A stretch of DNA of 64,000 nucleotides, from contig JAKNDB010000068.1 of the NCBI GenBank assembly GCA_024305405.1, positions 5,509,501 through 5,573,500 of the forward strand, written 5' to 3'. A model generated the notes under the pieces. That model did not search any database and was not told the origin of the DNA. It saw only the letters and a list, made by a program, of their open reading frames with translations. A program made the position numbers and the translations under genes. This stretch comes from Dirofilaria immitis. Taxonomy: Eukaryota > Nematoda > Chromadorea > Rhabditida > Onchocercidae. This document shows positions 53,001-64,000 of this stretch, piece by piece. The stretch's first letter is position 1. The number at the start of each line of letters is the position of its first letter.

Positions 53001-54322
53001 TTATGATAGTTGCAAATATTTTGATGAAGATTTACACAATTGAAATTTAAATTTACAAAATTTTAATTCGTCAACTTTTTCAATTAATTACTAAAAATCA
53101 AAATAAATTACCAAATGTAATGAAGAAAAAGTACCAAAAAAATCACCAAAAATTAAATTTCCAAAAAAGAAAAAGAGTGGAAAAACTTTTTGTTGTTATT
53201 ATTATTATTTGAATTTATTTTGAAGTAATTTCACTTGCTATCTTAAATCTAAAAATTAGTGATAAACGATCTATATCAAATGATAAGGCAAAATTAACAT
53301 CAATCATCGTGATAATTTCATGCACTTGACGAAATAATCAGATTAAGATGGAAAATCCGAAAAATATTTGCAGCACATATCCGGAAGCACGAACAGGTGC
53401 AACATTCTGTCAGTGGCTGATAAAATGTTCACCGGAAAAGACGATCGAGTTTTACATCAAAGATTTGGATTTAGATGATGATAATGTCCCACCGGATCAG
53501 CCATGCAATGATATCTTCTATATTTGGGGTACCAAAAGTATTGCTAATCCGTAAGTTGCATTTGCTTCTTTCAAAAGAGAATTCTCGAGAAAAAATGAAA
53601 TTTTTTAAATGAATAGCTTTAAAATGAAAAAATAACGAAATCAATCAATATATGATATTTGTAGAATTTTATGCATAACACGAGATAATTTGATTGGTGT
53701 ACGTTTCGAGAGTGATTCTAATTGGTTACTTGTCGAGCTACGGACAAATCCATGGTCAGAACGATCACATCGTGGTCCACGCATTAAATATCGTCAAATT
53801 GACGCACCTTATCAAAGATGTTTGGTTTCTTTCTTCCTCATTTTCTCTTTCTCTTCTATTTCTGTTTTCTTTATAAAATTTAAATTTATATTTTTTAGTT
53901 TATCAATTCATTTTGATTCTACTAAGTGTATTTTCACGATTATATAAAACATCTAATTAATTAGGAATTTGATTATTAATTTGGTTATTAATTTAGACAT
54001 ACAATGTAATTGGAAGAATGATATGGAGAAATTCCAATTGAATGATATGATAATCTAAAAAATATTATATAATTATTAAATTCGCATTCCACGTGATAAT
54101 ATTTAAAGTAATACTATACATGACACAATTTCAGCGTGAGATTTTTACGTAGTATGCAAATTTAGATTAATTTAAATCTTATATATCATAAGTAAATGAA
54201 GGATAAAAATTTATTAAAATATTTCAGCTTTACGAGCCTTTACAAACGACATTGTGACATCAGATGCTGCCAGTAATGTGTCAGTGTTTATTGTCATACT
54301 ATTGCTAACACTGATCGGATAA
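45530..54322 (+). CDS. Secreted/GPI-anchored astacin-like (catalytic site lost)-EGF-CUB protein, about 384 aa
   Basis: Exons 45530-45578, 47931-47998, 48224-48278, 48618-48747, 49531-49588, 49942-50107, 52626-52793, 53342-53550, 53665-53819, 54228-54322. Signal peptide MSCLVSLCLVLTLASS. Astacin N-terminal marks follow: EIIPYEF (about 47-53), AMEIITDKTC (68-77) and a Cys pair at 103 and 118 matching the GCWSYVG...SGCL block. Where HExxHxxGxxH should be there is VLSHALSVTASSQPAR (146-161), and the next 100 residues of a normal domain are absent; the chain goes straight to LINTIYNCTDRC. An EGF module (CENGG..CSCYCTYGFEG) and a CUB domain (FCQWLIK, GVRFESDSNWLLVELRT) follow, then a hydrophobic tail without a cytosolic part (VSVFIVILLLTLIG), as in GPI signals. 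Added bases are needed at AAAAA 52705-52709 and AAAA 53352-53355. AATAAA is at 54365. The first two exons are less sure than the rest. Confidence 0.78.
46531..47067. repeat. Long (TAG/TGG)n trinucleotide tract
   Basis: About 540 bp of TAG/GTA repeats with GTG and TGG interspersed in the first half and purer TAG toward the right. It sits in intron 1 of the astacin-like gene. Long open frames on both strands (poly-Val/Ser, poly-Leu/Thr) are translations of the repeat, not genes. Confidence 0.97.
51705..51755. repeat. (GTT)n microsatellite
   Basis: About 50 bp of GTT units with single interruptions, inside the 2.5 kb intron of the astacin-like gene. Confidence 0.9.
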
Positions 54323-57300
54323 AATGATAAGATATGATTTGTTGTCATCCAATTAATACGAATCAATAAATATGAATTTCATTCCGTATTAATGTGAATT
54401 TGCTTTTCCGTTTCATCATTAAATTTTCTTTTCTTTTTCGAATTATAACTAGAAAACATAAATTTTTGGATTAGGTAATGTTCATGTAATGTTGACGTAA
54501 TTCTAGCAATTATTTCAAATGAGACCATTATTGAAATATTGATTGAGTCATGTAAAAAGATTAAAATTTCTGCAAAAAGTAAAAATTTGTAGAAATTCAA
54601 TCAATCAGGTTAAATGACTAAAACTTTTTATACATTCCGTACAATGCAAAAATTAAGTAATATTAATCTTTTCGCTTCACATTTAATTGTATGAAAAGTT
54701 TGCAGGTTTTTCAGTAGTTGAAATTAAAATATAATAAGCACTAATATGTTGTTTAATATTAATAAAAATATACGTGGATGCTAAAATTAAAAGTCTCGAC
54801 AATCTTGAGCAGTCGAGCTTTAAATAAATTAGCTAAGATTATGTTAGCTTTTGATTAATCTAACAAAAAATATAAAGTAAAATTTAGAATATTTAATTCG
54901 ATTATTTTGTTTGGAATAGCAAATTTTAAAAAATCAATCGAAATAAAAATTTATTTTCTCATACATTTTATAAAAACATCAATTATTCCATTTATTCATT
55001 ATTTTCAAATTTTTCAAATGTTATAATTTGTATTATTTTATAATAATTTGTATGCATAAAAACTTTTTCTTTTCTCTTTTTTTATCGCTCAAAAAAAAAA
55101 AAAGACGAAGGAATCTAACGATAAGTTATATTACCAAAAGTAATAATTCATTATTTCAAATTTAAATTTGATCATTCTATTTTAAATAATCAATCACTTA
55201 TTTTTTATTATTGAAATTTATCCTTTTTCAACGTCGAAATATTGCTGTAATGATGAATTCCATCAAATTTTATTGAGTAGTTTGATAGAAAATTTAAGGA
55301 TTTTTGGATGGCGATGGAATTATCGAAGAGACAAAGGATAATTTCATTCGTTCCCACAGTGTGCTTATAATTTTGAAATTTATGATTTCCGAAAATCATG
55401 AATAAAATGATGAAGGAAAAATGGGAAAAAGTTTTCGGAAACTAAAATTTTATGGACTTTTTTTTATTTCGCTTATTATTATAAATCATTTGTAATCTTT
55501 AATTTTTAATTCTTTTTCTAAATATATTTATATAAATAATGAATTATAATTTATAAACCCATCTAATTTAAGTTAAAATATAAATTTGAATATTTCATTC
55601 CTAATGAAAGAATAGAATAAATCATTTTAATATGCTAATTTGAATGTTATAATTTTTTATAGTATAAATAAATGGTATAGAGAGTATGTGAAAAATGCAA
55701 ATTTTAAAATAGTAAATGCCTAAAAATGAAATTTCATAAAAAATATACCGAATAAATTAAAATCAGTTTAGAAGATTAATCAAATATAAGCAATAAAAAT
55801 GCAAAAGTAATTTAAAATAGATAAAATTATGAATGACACGATAATATTCATTAGTATTATCAATTTTCTTTTAAGAATTAAGCAAAATTTTCATAATTAC
55901 TCAACAATTTGATTTTGAATTAAAAATAATAAGAAATTAAATTAAAAATGGAAATAATTATTTAAAGCAAATCTTCCAATCATGTTTATTACAAAAATAA
56001 TTTAAAATTTTATGATTCACTCATTTTTTGATAGGAAAACGAAAAATTAACATTCAAATTTACGCTTCAATGAATATGCGTGAATCAATGTATGCGTAAA
56101 TATATGCGTGAATTAATGCATGCGTGAATATAAATACATACGTGAATCAGTAAATGCGTGAAAGAAAACAGATGCAACAAAGCGACGTATGCATTGTTAG
56201 TATCATTTAAAATACAAACAAAAGTATATTAAATTTTCACTGTAATAAACAATGAACAAATCAATATGTCAAAGCGTATGTAAGTAATTATAATATATTT
56301 TTACATGTCTTTACGACAGTTCATAAAATGATAATATCTGTAAAGGATAAAAGTTTTTAATTTTCTTTGACCAAATTATTTAAAGTTTAAAAGTAGCGTT
56401 ATTCATCAGTAACTTTATGTTTATTTGAAACTTATCAAATAAATTTTTATGTCACAGTAACACTCCTCATCCTAATTTCGCCACTTTGACATTGGTCTGT
56501 TTAGATTTCTGAATGCGAGTTTATGCACTGATTGAGTGCTACTTTATTTATTATTTACCTAAACTTAATCAAAGTGAAGTAATATAAAACGAAATTATTA
56601 GAGGTATTATGAAATAATTTCTACTCATTTAGATTTAGTTCTCTCCGATATGATTGATGCAGATACTGATGATACATCAACAATAATACTGATGATATAG
56701 TGATGTGAAGAGTATATTAATATAATAATTTTAGTATCACAATTTTATTAAAATATTACAATTCACGCATATTATTATTATATGTAATAATAATAAGTTA
56801 ATAAAAATACGAAATTAAATAAAGGTGAATATTTGGAATGGGTCAAATAAATTGATGAAAATTCAGTAAATTAAAAAATTAAATAATAAAAATTTTAATT
56901 TTAACAAATTCAAATTTTATCAAATATATAACAAAATTTTGTTTACTTATTTCAATGCTTTTTTGATCTTTCAAAACATATAATTATGTTTTTACAGTAT
57001 TACTCGTTAAATGTTATAATGAAAGGTTTTGATGTATGCATTTCTAATTTAATGTGCACATACTAATTACAACTTTCATCCTTCCATCGCTTGTTTCGTT
57101 GAATTTAGCAAAAATCAATTTTCTAAATTTAAAAAATTATTTATACTTGAATTAATCTAAATTTTGAATAATTACAACTTCAATAATAACAAAAATTAGA
57201 GTAAATCAAAAAGCATAAAATTGAAATTGGTGAAAGTATTGTGAAGTTTCTTCTTATCATTGGATTAATTGATAACTTCTAACTTTATCATAGAATGGAT

Positions 57301-57623
57301 TAATCTCGACTTAGGCGTAGTTATAATATTATTATTATTATGCTATCATAAAATTCCTATTATCTTAAAACAGATTTTATCAGATGTTATCCCAATTATA
57401 AATCACATTATTATTAATTAAAATTAATGCTAATTAAGCTATAAGAAGTGAATATGAATCTTAGCAGTTCTGAAATTAATGTTTTACTGTTAAATTTTTG
57501 TTTGTAGTCGCTTATTTGCAAATTATATATAAATTATGACTCCTTATATTAATTTATTTATTGGCGTTAATAGGAATTTTTATGAAACATTGATAAGTTA
57601 TCACTTTTGATAATCAATTGAAT
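54323..57623. other. Intergenic, AT-rich; degenerate repeat at 56.1 kb
   Basis: No exon-like sequence on either strand after the polyA signal of the preceding gene. A degenerate TGCGTGAAT repeat lies at about 56080-56165. Confidence 0.5.
56085..56165. repeat. Degenerate TGCGTGAAT repeat
   Basis: ATGCGTGAAT or one-base variants (ATGCGTAAAT, TACGTGAAT, ATGCGTGAAA) occur six times at irregular spacing of about 13-21 bp. Confidence 0.75.
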
Positions 57624-58224
57624 TTAATATAAAATGTTGAATTTTTCAGCATTACAAGCTGCCGCCAGATTCAAAAGCAACGAGAAGCTGATACCTGAAA
57701 TTTCTACATTTGGAACATTACCCTGGTGGATATGCCATACAGGGCTATTTATACACTTTTCTTTATTCTCATTATAACGCTTAACAAACTCCAAATATTT
57801 ATCAGTCGACCTTGGTATAACATCAAAATGCAAACGTTTAGCCTTTTAGGATTCTGAAAATGTATAACGCTAAACTCTCTGCTGGAGCATAAGTGAGCCA
57901 CTCTTCAATTGAAATACCATTTCCTTTTGATTTTGATATTTTCTTTCCTTCCTTATCAAGAAAAAACTCATAGCAAAATAAAAGTGGCGGCTTTTCTCCA
58001 AGAATTTCACATATTTGACTCGAAAGTATAGCAGATGGAGCCAAATCTTTTCCATGAGCTTCATAATTAACTCTAAATGTAGCCCACCTCATTCCCCAAT
58101 CTGGTTTCCATTGCAATTTACATCTACCTCTTGTTACTGGAACCTCTATCTTCTCTCCATCTACATCCTTGTATGTGACTGTCCCCTTATTGGTATCCTT
58201 TTCAATTATTGGAACTTGTATCTC
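57624..58224 (-). pseudogene. lysS: Fragment of bacterial class I lysyl-tRNA synthetase (Wolbachia-type lateral transfer)
   Basis: A 600-bp intronless stretch encodes about 200 internal residues of a class I LysRS. Landmarks: [59 protein letters not shown] (the KMSKS-type ATP loop), [27 protein letters not shown] and FSLLLNLAAACNAE. Class I LysRS is the archaeal form, found in alphaproteobacteria including Rickettsiales; animals use the class II enzyme, so this is foreign. The N-terminal HIGH region and the C-terminal anticodon domain are absent and no flanking bacterial gene is seen, so it cannot make an active enzyme. The frame breaks twice at 57844-57847 (TTTT) and 57857-57860 (AAAA); both are the one-base-short homopolymer type seen in the worm genes, so the fragment may in fact be fully open. 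Wolbachia as donor is inferred, not proven. Confidence 0.88.
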
Positions 58225-59639
58225 CTAAAAAAGCGAATGAATCAGCATCGCTTTATTAATTTTCTTTGTCAAATTTAATTTCGATTTTTAATTAGTGATT
58301 TAAAATTAATTAACAGAAATGAAATTTTTTTAAAAAAAGAGTAATCCAATATGAATCATAAATTTTGTTTATGATATTTTGTCGTTTCTAAGGAATTTTA
58401 CGAATTCCCAAAAGAATATATTTCATTTTCCGTATTTTTGAAATTCAAAATCGATTTCATATTTATTTTTATTTTAAAGAAATTTCAAAACCACAAATTC
58501 TAACCCATTGTCCATTTTAAGAAAGAAATTCTCATGGGAAAACAAAATTATAGTCTTCCTTCATCCTTCTTAGAAAAGAATAGGTAAGAAGTTGAAAAAA
58601 AAATGGGTAAAACATTTTTCACCTTTAAAAAAGCAAATTTTTGAAAATTTTGATCAAAAAGTTCGAATCAAGGAAGTTCGATTTCAACAAAGCTCAAATC
58701 AAAAAGGTATATATTTAAAAATAACATTGAATTATGCAAGAAAATCTTTAGTATGCTTCATTTGGCATAAAATTTTCAACAATAATATAAAGTAATAAAA
58801 ATAAATAAATTATTATTAAATAATTTTTCCAACTATGTGATGCATATTTTCTAATTTGAAAAAAAAATTGAAACGAATTTTATTTATGCTACTATTGTAA
58901 TAGAAAAAGAAATTAATTGTATTAAAATTATTCATTTTTATATTAAAATTTATTCAATTCAAAGAATTATTATCAATTTCTTTTTTCATTATCGTTCATA
59001 TTATTTTGAATTATTTAAGTTCGATTAATCAATCCTTTTTTCATTTCGTAATATTTGCTAAATAAGATTTTTTTTTACGATTTATTAATTATAACAACAA
59101 TTAATAAAACCTTTTGATTTTAATTACAAAATTCAATTTAATATTTTAAAAGAAAAAGGAATAAAAACATAATAAAGCATCTATTGTTCCCTTCAAAAGT
59201 TTTTTTTCTTTTTTTGCATTTAAAGAATCTGATCTAAGATGATAGAAGATGAGGTTTGGACACCTGAAATAACGATCAAGGAATGATACATATCATGCAG
59301 GTGTGTATGGATACCTTTTTAAATATACCGCTTCATAGATTGGACAATAAAAAGAAAATGAGAAGGGTAAATCGGATGGCAGTCATCATTTTATAATGCT
59401 CATAACCACTATAAATCCATAAATTTCGGCACTATCATAATATTGTGATTATAAAAATGAAATACAATCAATTGATTGATATTTGTATGAAAATTTAAAA
59501 ATTTATAATTTATAAATAAACCAAAGTTGAATTTGAAAGTTGTAAACATTTAAATTTTAGCAATTAAAAATTTTAATCAAATAGTTTAAATAAATTTATT
59601 ATTTGTTATTAATTTCAATATTATCACATACGTTGAATA

Positions 59640-59985
59640 TATATGTACAACATTGTACGTAGCCCAATAAAAGAATGCCCCATATAAAAATATTATACGT
59701 GTCTGCATAAAAAGCCTGTACGTGTCCATATAAAAAATTACACGTGTCTGTATGGCAACATTCTACATATCTACATGAAAAAATCGTACATATTCTTATA
59801 AAAGAATTGTAGTTGTTTTTATAAAAATAGAAAATGATTTTATGAAAGGCGATACGTAACTGCATAAAAAAGTTGTACGTGTCTAAACGTACGTGTCTTT
59901 TGCTAAACAAAAAAATTATAAGAAAAAATTTATACGTGTTCATATTAAAAATACTTACGTGTTGTTTCTGTAAAATGGTTATATG
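59640..59985. repeat. Degenerate minisatellite, unit about 30 bp, with TACGTGT box
   Basis: TACGTGTC(T)GCATAAAAA-like units recur about ten times, each with a TACGTGT/TACATAT box followed by an A-rich run. Copies are strongly diverged. A 114-codon open frame on the minus strand (59599-59943) translates this repeat (recurring DTYNF/DTCNF) and is not taken as a gene. Confidence 0.75.
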
Positions 59986-62708
59986 CGTTCGCCTAAAAGA
60001 TATATTATGAAAGTAATACTATATCTATTAGTTTTATTATCATTAGATAATTTAGCTCAATACTATCACATTTATCACACGTTTAAGATTTCAACATTTT
60101 CAAAATGCTTTAAGGAATTGATAAAAGTTAATTTTAAATTTTTATTACAAATAAATTATTTATATTATTGAAAAGTAATTTTTCTTTTTTTTTTTTCTTT
60201 TTGTAATTCCTTAAACAAATAATTTTTGTTACATTCCTTTTTATTCTTTTCTATAAAATTTATTTTATTTATTCAAAATTTTCTTTTTCTCAACAAAATG
60301 AAAAAGAAAAAAGAAAATTCATTGATCGATTATAATTGATTGATAAATGTTTATTGAATTTAGATGATAAATATTTAAGCAATATTATAATTATAGTAGC
60401 TAATACATTCTTTCTAATAGCTATGAATTAAACGGAAATGAAAAAAAATTTTTTTTAGATTATATTTTAAAAAGAGAAAATAATTATTCAAATTTCATAT
60501 GTGTATTTTATATGCATGAAATATGAATGAATAATTATTTTACTTTTCAGATAAATTTTCCAACGGAATATTTTATTTTGAGGAGGAAGAAGAGAAACGG
60601 AAAAGGTATGGGAGAGGAAGGAATGAGAAAATCAGAAAAAGGATGAATGATTGTATCCGTTTTCTACAGAGTAAACCGGAAGTTTCTTATTGATCATTTT
60701 GACTTAGCTAGGCCTTGCTTTAACTAACCTGCAAACTTTACATTAATTTTTAGTTATTTTAGATCTGAAAAAAGGCGAATTCTTTCAAAAAATAGAATGT
60801 TAAAATGTTATAATCAAAAATATGAATGAATAAAAATTAGCAAATCGGTGCTATCAAAATTTTCTCGACAACATCAATTTTAATTTCCAATTAATTTCTA
60901 AACAGATCGATTAATATTATTGCTATTTCCATATTACTACTTTGATTTTTTTGAATTTTTCATTGAAATTTACAGCTCTTCGAAAATAATAAATATAACA
61001 TTAATTTGAAAACTTTGTATATTAGATTCTTAAATTTATCATTTAAATTTTGCAATAGATATTTGCTGATAAATTTTACTAATAATCAAAATTTTTGATA
61101 TATTCATTTCACTTCTAATAGTTTAAAAAAATTTATTGTGGATTTTTGAAGGACAAAATTTTCAAATCAAATTTTATTTGTTCAGAAATGCAAAAATTTG
61201 ATGAATGAAACAATAGAAAGTTTGTTGATCGATTGTAATAAGTAAAGATTTTTGATTTGAAAAATAATAAAAGTATAGAATATGTGCTCTTTTGTATATT
61301 TACACTTAATGATCGATGAATAATTCGATGGAATAACTTTAACTGATAAAAAATCCTTCAAATGCTAAAAAAGTTTTTAAACTCATCAATGCTTTATCAC
61401 TACAGGAAAAGTAAATAATTGAGGAAAAAATTTTGCCTAATTAAAATAATCATATTGGAATTTTCCTTTTTCCTAAGTAATATTTTTATTAAAAATCTAT
61501 TATGACAGCAAAATATTTACGATTGTTTTTGAATATTTTGATTAATTTAAATTTAAAAAAAAGATAATATAAATAAAATTTTGTATTTGACAAAAAAATA
61601 GTTAAGCGTGAAAAGACGATATTACAGGAATAAGAAATGAAATATGAAAAATGTTCTTAAATTTAAATATTTAACAGATAAACAATAGCCCAAACAATGC
61701 CTGTATTATAAAAATTTATACTATAAAAGGTTAAAGGTGAAAAGATGGTATTTATAAGAATGAGAAATCAAATAGGCAAATAATTTTAAACCAAAATTAT
61801 CAGATTCAAAAATGCTTCAGCATTATTCGGTATAATTGTCAACCTGATTGGAAAAGCGATCGAGGATGATGAGTTGAAATAAATCATATTCAAATAATTA
61901 TTCAAGCTCTATTAAAATATATTATTTACCGTTTAATTGGATATTTAATAGCATCGAAAGATTCTCAACTCATTAACATTTCCTTGTCATAAAAATTTTA
62001 ATTATGGTATCTTAGAGTTAGCATCTCTTAAGCACTTTTTTTCTTCATTTTTTTGATTTAAAAAAGAAATTCATCAGAAAAAGTTTCGAAATATTCATCA
62101 AAAAATTGAATAATGGTTTTTAAGTTAAATTGTAATTATGAAAATAAAATTCGATTTTGAATTTGTTTAATAAAATAAATAAGTATTAAATGCAAATATT
62201 TCCTACTTTTTTCAAAAGATGCATTTCTTTATTTGTTAATTTTAATTTCTAAAAATTATAACTTTCACTTTTATATTTCTTTTAATTTTATGCAAAACTT
62301 TAATTTTTTGAGTTTTATTTTTATTAGTGTCCATTAAATTTTATATTTAATTAGTATTGAAATTTTTCTTTTGTTTAATATTTCAAATGCATTAGGCATT
62401 TTTGTTTTTGAAAAATTTTGTAAAGAATATTGAAATAGTACTCGGTGAATAACCAAATTTTACGGCCGGTCCATATGAGTTCATTGAAGGTTATTTGGAA
62501 GTTATTTCAAAAATAAAAAAAAAAGAAAGAGTCATCTATTCTATTGTTCTCTTTTCTTTTCTTTATCTTCCTTTTACTATCCATTCATTCATTTACTATT
62601 AGTAAGCAGGTAGTATAGATAGATAGGTAACATATAACGGTCTAAAGGTAGGAAAGACTATATAATATACTCACATAAAAATAGCTCATAAAAACGATTT
62701 TAGATAGT

Positions 62709-62746
62709 AAAAAAAAAAAAAAAAAAAAGAGGTTATGACCTCTTTT
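62709..62746. repeat. A20 run followed by a perfect hairpin
   Basis: Twenty A residues at 62709-62728 run into AAAAGAGGT (62725-62733), loop TATG, ACCTCTTTT (62738-62746). Confidence 0.9.
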
Positions 62747-63002
62747 CATAACATTCATTTCATTTCACACATTTGAAAAAAAAAGAAAGAAATGAAGGAG
62801 TAGAAAGCATTCAGTCAACAAAATAAAATATAACAAAAAGAAAAAAAATGAAGAAACGGAACGAATCATTTTTTATTTGAAATTTGAATTTTGTTTTTGT
62901 TTTTTTCTCTCATATCTTTCTTATTCTTTTAATAGTGTTAAAATCATTAGATATAAGATAAGACATATGGTCATCGGATCGGATGGAATAGCTAGTAGTA
63001 TG

Positions 63003-63027
63003 TTTTTTTTTTTTTTTTTTTTTTTTT
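63003..63027. repeat. T25 homopolymer
   Basis: Twenty-five consecutive T residues, the longest homopolymer of the window. Confidence 0.97.
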
Positions 63028-64000
63028 GTTAGATTCATCAATAAGATATTGCTCACCTGTCGTATTTTAACCGCAAACTAACGATCAATTGGGCTTTTCT
63101 TTTTTAAAGATTTTTTTCTTTAGTCGTCTTTTTACAAATAAGCATTTTCAAATATTTTAATTAAGGTTAATAATTTTTGAATGAAATTTGAAATGAGTGA
63201 TTTGTAATGAAAAATGATTGATCTTTTTTTTATGATTTAACTGTTTATCAATATTGTGCGGTAGAGAATATAGTGATAAATATCTGATATTGTGATAGCA
63301 TTATTTATTACTTTCTATCAAATCAAGAATATTAGCCCATTTTATTGCCAGATTTTTCTGTATTATAATTTGTACGATAATATAATGACAAATGTCTAAT
63401 ATCATGATTATATTTCTTATCATTTTTATCAAATCGATTCAATTCATTTTATTATTATAGAAAATTTTTCCTCATCTATCTTTCTACTTTCTCATTCTAA
63501 TAATTTTTATTTTGAAAATGATATTAAGAGAAATTTGGCATTGAAAAAATTCCTCTTTTTGTTTTTGATTTTCGATCATAGATTATCGATATTATTAATT
63601 AATCATTGATCCAAATTTTCTATATACACATAAAATTCGAATTATCGAAAATTTGGATATAGTTAGTTGCAGACGTGTGATAAGGAGTAGACCATACATC
63701 AATACAATATTGCAATGCATGCATTGCGTGCATTTCAAATGTATGTATGATATATAGATAAACAAATAGAATAATATGCATGCAAATATAATAACAGCAT
63801 GCTTTTTGAGTGATAATTAATTATTGTAAGATATGGAGATTTTAATAAATTAAAATTCGTTAAAAAAGAAAGATTTGAAAAAAATTTTGAATCACTCTAA
63901 ATATCTTAAATAATCGAATAAAATTCGTAATCATACTGTTTATTAAAATAATATTTATAACAACTTTTACCATTCAAAATATATTATTTGATAATTATAA

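Larger units (their letters stand above)
58225..64000. other. Gene-poor right end
   Basis: AT-rich sequence with homopolymer runs and degenerate repeats. A GA-rich open stretch at about 60550-60690 (plus) follows a TTTTCAG but has no recognisable homology. No gene is supported. Confidence 0.5.

Noticed and set aside
59599..59943. 114-codon frame with recurring DTYNF-like repeats
   Set aside because: It follows a degenerate minisatellite; there is no signal of conserved coding or splice sites.
60550..60695. Exon-like open stretch after TTTTCAG (FYFEEEEEKRKR...)
   Set aside because: Purine-rich low complexity, no partner exon and no homology recognised.
63020..63090. Minus-strand segment ending in a GTGAGC donor-like site near 63056
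   Set aside because: Too short, no supporting upstream acceptor or neighbouring exon.

Overview
The window is nuclear DNA of a nematode, most probably a filarial worm. It is very AT-rich, its genes are split into short exons (18 to about 250 nt) by AT-rich introns with TTTCAG-type acceptors, and protein content includes Dachshund, OSBP, SLC17, ShK-domain and astacin-EGF-CUB families. One stretch is a fragment of a class I lysyl-tRNA synthetase of the Rickettsiales type, best explained as DNA transferred from a Wolbachia-like endosymbiont. That is what points to a filaria; the species cannot be named from the sequence.

Layout, left to right. Minus strand: the N-terminal part of a Dachshund-type corepressor (248-2432, running off the left edge); a 319-residue two-PDZ protein (5076-7425); a small membrane protein (9677-10537). 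Plus strand: an unrecognised, compositionally odd single-exon ORF (10941-11399), divergent from the small membrane protein. Minus strand: a secreted protein with two ShK domains (12607-14703) and a full-length oxysterol-binding protein (16811-25570). An 8 kb gene-poor, repeat-rich stretch follows. Plus strand: an SLC17-family anion transporter (33821-38114). Minus strand, tail to tail with it: an unrecognised secreted protein of 207 residues (38832-42329). Plus strand: a secreted or GPI-anchored astacin-EGF-CUB protein whose protease domain is missing its zinc site (45530-54322). The last 10 kb hold the bacterial LysRS fragment (57624-58224), degenerate repeats and no other gene I can support.

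A cross-cutting observation: almost every multi-exon gene reads cleanly only if one base is added to one or more homopolymer runs. I count about 13 such places, and all are deletions in A, T or possibly G runs. This looks like consensus error in the assembly (homopolymers one base short) rather than decay of every gene. Gene models below state where the frame breaks; coordinates are those of the sequence as given.

The genes do not form an operon or an evident pathway. Spacing is wide and strands alternate. The OSBP product would act in sterol/phosphoinositide exchange at ER contact sites, SLC17 in organic-anion or transmitter transport, Dachshund in transcription, and the ShK, CUB and orphan secreted proteins outside the cell.
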